The position numbers were made by a program, and so were the translations under genes. This document shows positions 63,304-64,000 of a DNA stretch of 64,000 bases, in pieces. The notes below the pieces were generated by a model. That model saw only the letters and a list, made by a program, of their open reading frames with translations, made no database searches and was not told the origin of the DNA. The number at the start of each line of letters is the position of its first letter. Position 1 is the first letter of the stretch. This DNA is from Flavobacterium turcicum (GTDB taxonomy: Bacteria > Bacteroidota > Bacteroidia > Flavobacteriales > Flavobacteriaceae), in assembly GCF_011365745.1 (NCBI RefSeq), contig NZ_JAAOBY010000004.1:232181-296180 (forward strand), given 5' to 3'.

Positions 63304-63438
63304 GTGCGTTCCGTCTTTCTTGCTCTTGCCTTTTGTTTAGGGCAAGAGCAAGATAGGCGTCGGGCTATTCGCTGCAAGTCCTCGCCACTCCCTCAATAGT
63401 GTCGTGCCTGTGGGCTTTACGCTGCTATCCCTAACGCG
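63304..63438 (-). repeat. Dispersed hairpin element, copy E
   Basis: On the minus strand: TTAGGGATAGCAGCG, AAAGCCC, an internal GAGGACTTG block, CAGCGAATAGCCCGAC, then a strong hairpin of CTTGCTCTTGCC arms (63319-63352). Closest relative is copy B. Confidence 0.78.
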
Positions 63439-63517
63439 AGCTGCAGGTATTATAGACGAATTTTGTGACAGCTACATATTATATAGAGTAAAACTCGTAG
63501 ACTATAATTTTTAAAAA

Positions 63518-63626
63518 CGTCAGTTCGAGTGTTTTTTGCGCAGTAAAACGGTGCAAAACTTCTCGATACGCTGCGCTACTCGAAGTGACGCGTATCGAGA
63601 ACCGTTTTTGCTAATTTCACTCGACG
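63518..63626 (+). repeat. Nested palindromic element
   Basis: Three pairs of arms are concentric: CGTC..CGAGTG / CACTCGACG (outer), AAAACGGT / ACCGTTTT (middle), TCTCGATACG / CGTATCGAGA (inner), around a 20-nt centre. 109 nt long, no coding capacity. Part of the 708-nt gene-free right end, which also holds element copy E and two promoters. Confidence 0.65.
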
Positions 63627-63821
63627 GGTAGAGTAAATCATAGCTATATTTCATAGTATATAAGGTAGAACATCCGCCGAATTATCATGGATAACCGTTA
63701 AATTTCCCCATCAAACCTGCAAAATGACTCCAATCATCACAGCGATGAAAAAAACTTCATATCTAACCTTATTGATTTTAAGTTACTTAAAAAATAGTTT
63801 TAAATTAAGTTTAAAAAATCC

Positions 63822-63851
63822 TTGTAAAAGCGAATAAAGGTTGTAGTTTTG
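63822..63851 (+). promoter_or_regulatory. Strong promoter 1, probably of an rRNA operon
   Basis: TTG (63822-63824), 19-nt spacer, TAGTTTTG (63844-63851), then CACCCGCAAT. The initial transcribed sequence resembles that of promoter 2, 109 nt downstream. Stacked strong promoters before a long leader are typical of rRNA operons, but the 16S gene is outside the window. Confidence 0.65.
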
Positions 63852-63930
63852 CACCCGCAATCACGGCAACGTTCTAATAAAAACTGAAAACAAACGAGAA
63901 AACAATTTTTAAAAAAAGATTGCAAAAAGT

Positions 63931-63960
63931 TTGCCAGAGTTAAAATAGATGTTACCTTTG
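63931..63960 (+). promoter_or_regulatory. Strong promoter 2, probably of an rRNA operon
   Basis: TTG (63931-63933, within TTTG), 19-nt spacer, TACCTTTG (63953-63960), then CACCCCGCAAT. Matches promoter 1 in spacing and start region. Confidence 0.7.
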
Positions 63961-64000
63961 CACCCCGCAATAGAGCAGAGTTCTTATTACATATTGAGAG

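Noticed and set aside
63067..63399. 110-aa ORF overlapping the end of the LolE-type gene and element E
   Set aside because: Out-of-frame overlap with a clear permease; the tail is repeat sequence.
63724..63837. 37-aa ORF in the right-end gap
   Set aside because: It overlaps the -33 element of the first strong promoter and has no recognisable features; likely chance.

Overview
The window looks like ordinary chromosome of a gliding-lineage Flavobacteriaceae bacterium, most likely Flavobacterium. Supporting signs are low GC with dense AT-rich coding, Bacteroidetes-type promoters (TTG, about 19-21 nt, TAnnTTTG), few Shine-Dalgarno sequences, a GldA gliding-motility ATPase, TonB/ExbBD and DUF3857 families typical of the phylum, and Flavobacterium-style intergenic repeats. 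I see no prophage, insertion sequence, CRISPR array or tRNA gene. The species cannot be named from the sequence.

Layout. 1-20.8 kb is a sulfur/methionine block: the end of metX, thrA, an OsmC-like protein, an O-acylhomoserine sulfhydrylase, an Rrf2 regulator, a TauE/SafE exporter, cysH-cysD-cysN, a ferredoxin-type sulfite reductase with an extra HEPN-like C-terminal domain, two siroheme genes, a thioredoxin-reductase-like ferredoxin-NADP reductase, then a promoter and SAM-I riboswitch leading into a split metH (two ORFs) and metF. Together these take sulfate to APS, sulfite, sulfide, homocysteine and methionine. 21-24 kb has a secreted protein and gldA (minus strand) and a dicarboxylate/amino-acid symporter. 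24.3-28.9 kb is an aromatic amino-acid operon (pheA, aminotransferase, tyrA, DAHP synthase-chorismate mutase) behind a transcription attenuator with an aromatic-rich leader peptide. 29-44 kb carries rsgA, dtd, four DUF3857/transglutaminase-like exported proteins in tandem, a MazG-like protein, aroA, queA, kynU and a glycine-zipper lipoprotein. 44.3-53.7 kb has a minus-strand photolyase/flavin-reductase pair with a palindromic operator, a penicillin acylase, kmo, NDH-2, a cupin and a HerA-like ATPase. 54-60 kb is an exbB-exbD-exbD-tonB-small membrane protein-PstS-like-TPR operon. 60-63.3 kb has queE, a methyltransferase, a YkgJ protein and a LolE-type permease. The last 700 bases are non-coding and end in two near-identical strong promoters that probably drive an rRNA operon just outside the window.

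The most interesting signals are not genes: (1) a complete Phe/Tyr/Trp leader-peptide attenuator at 24325-24527, with mutually exclusive hairpins visible by eye; (2) a family of five dispersed hairpin-bearing intergenic elements sharing conserved ends; (3) degenerate 7-nt-period tandem tracts between consecutive genes at many junctions, whose unit sequence changes from locus to locus while the period stays the same; (4) a three-half-site palindrome over the photolyase-operon promoter; (5) a repeated candidate operator next to the Rrf2 gene; and (6) a sulfite reductase fused to a HEPN-like helical domain.
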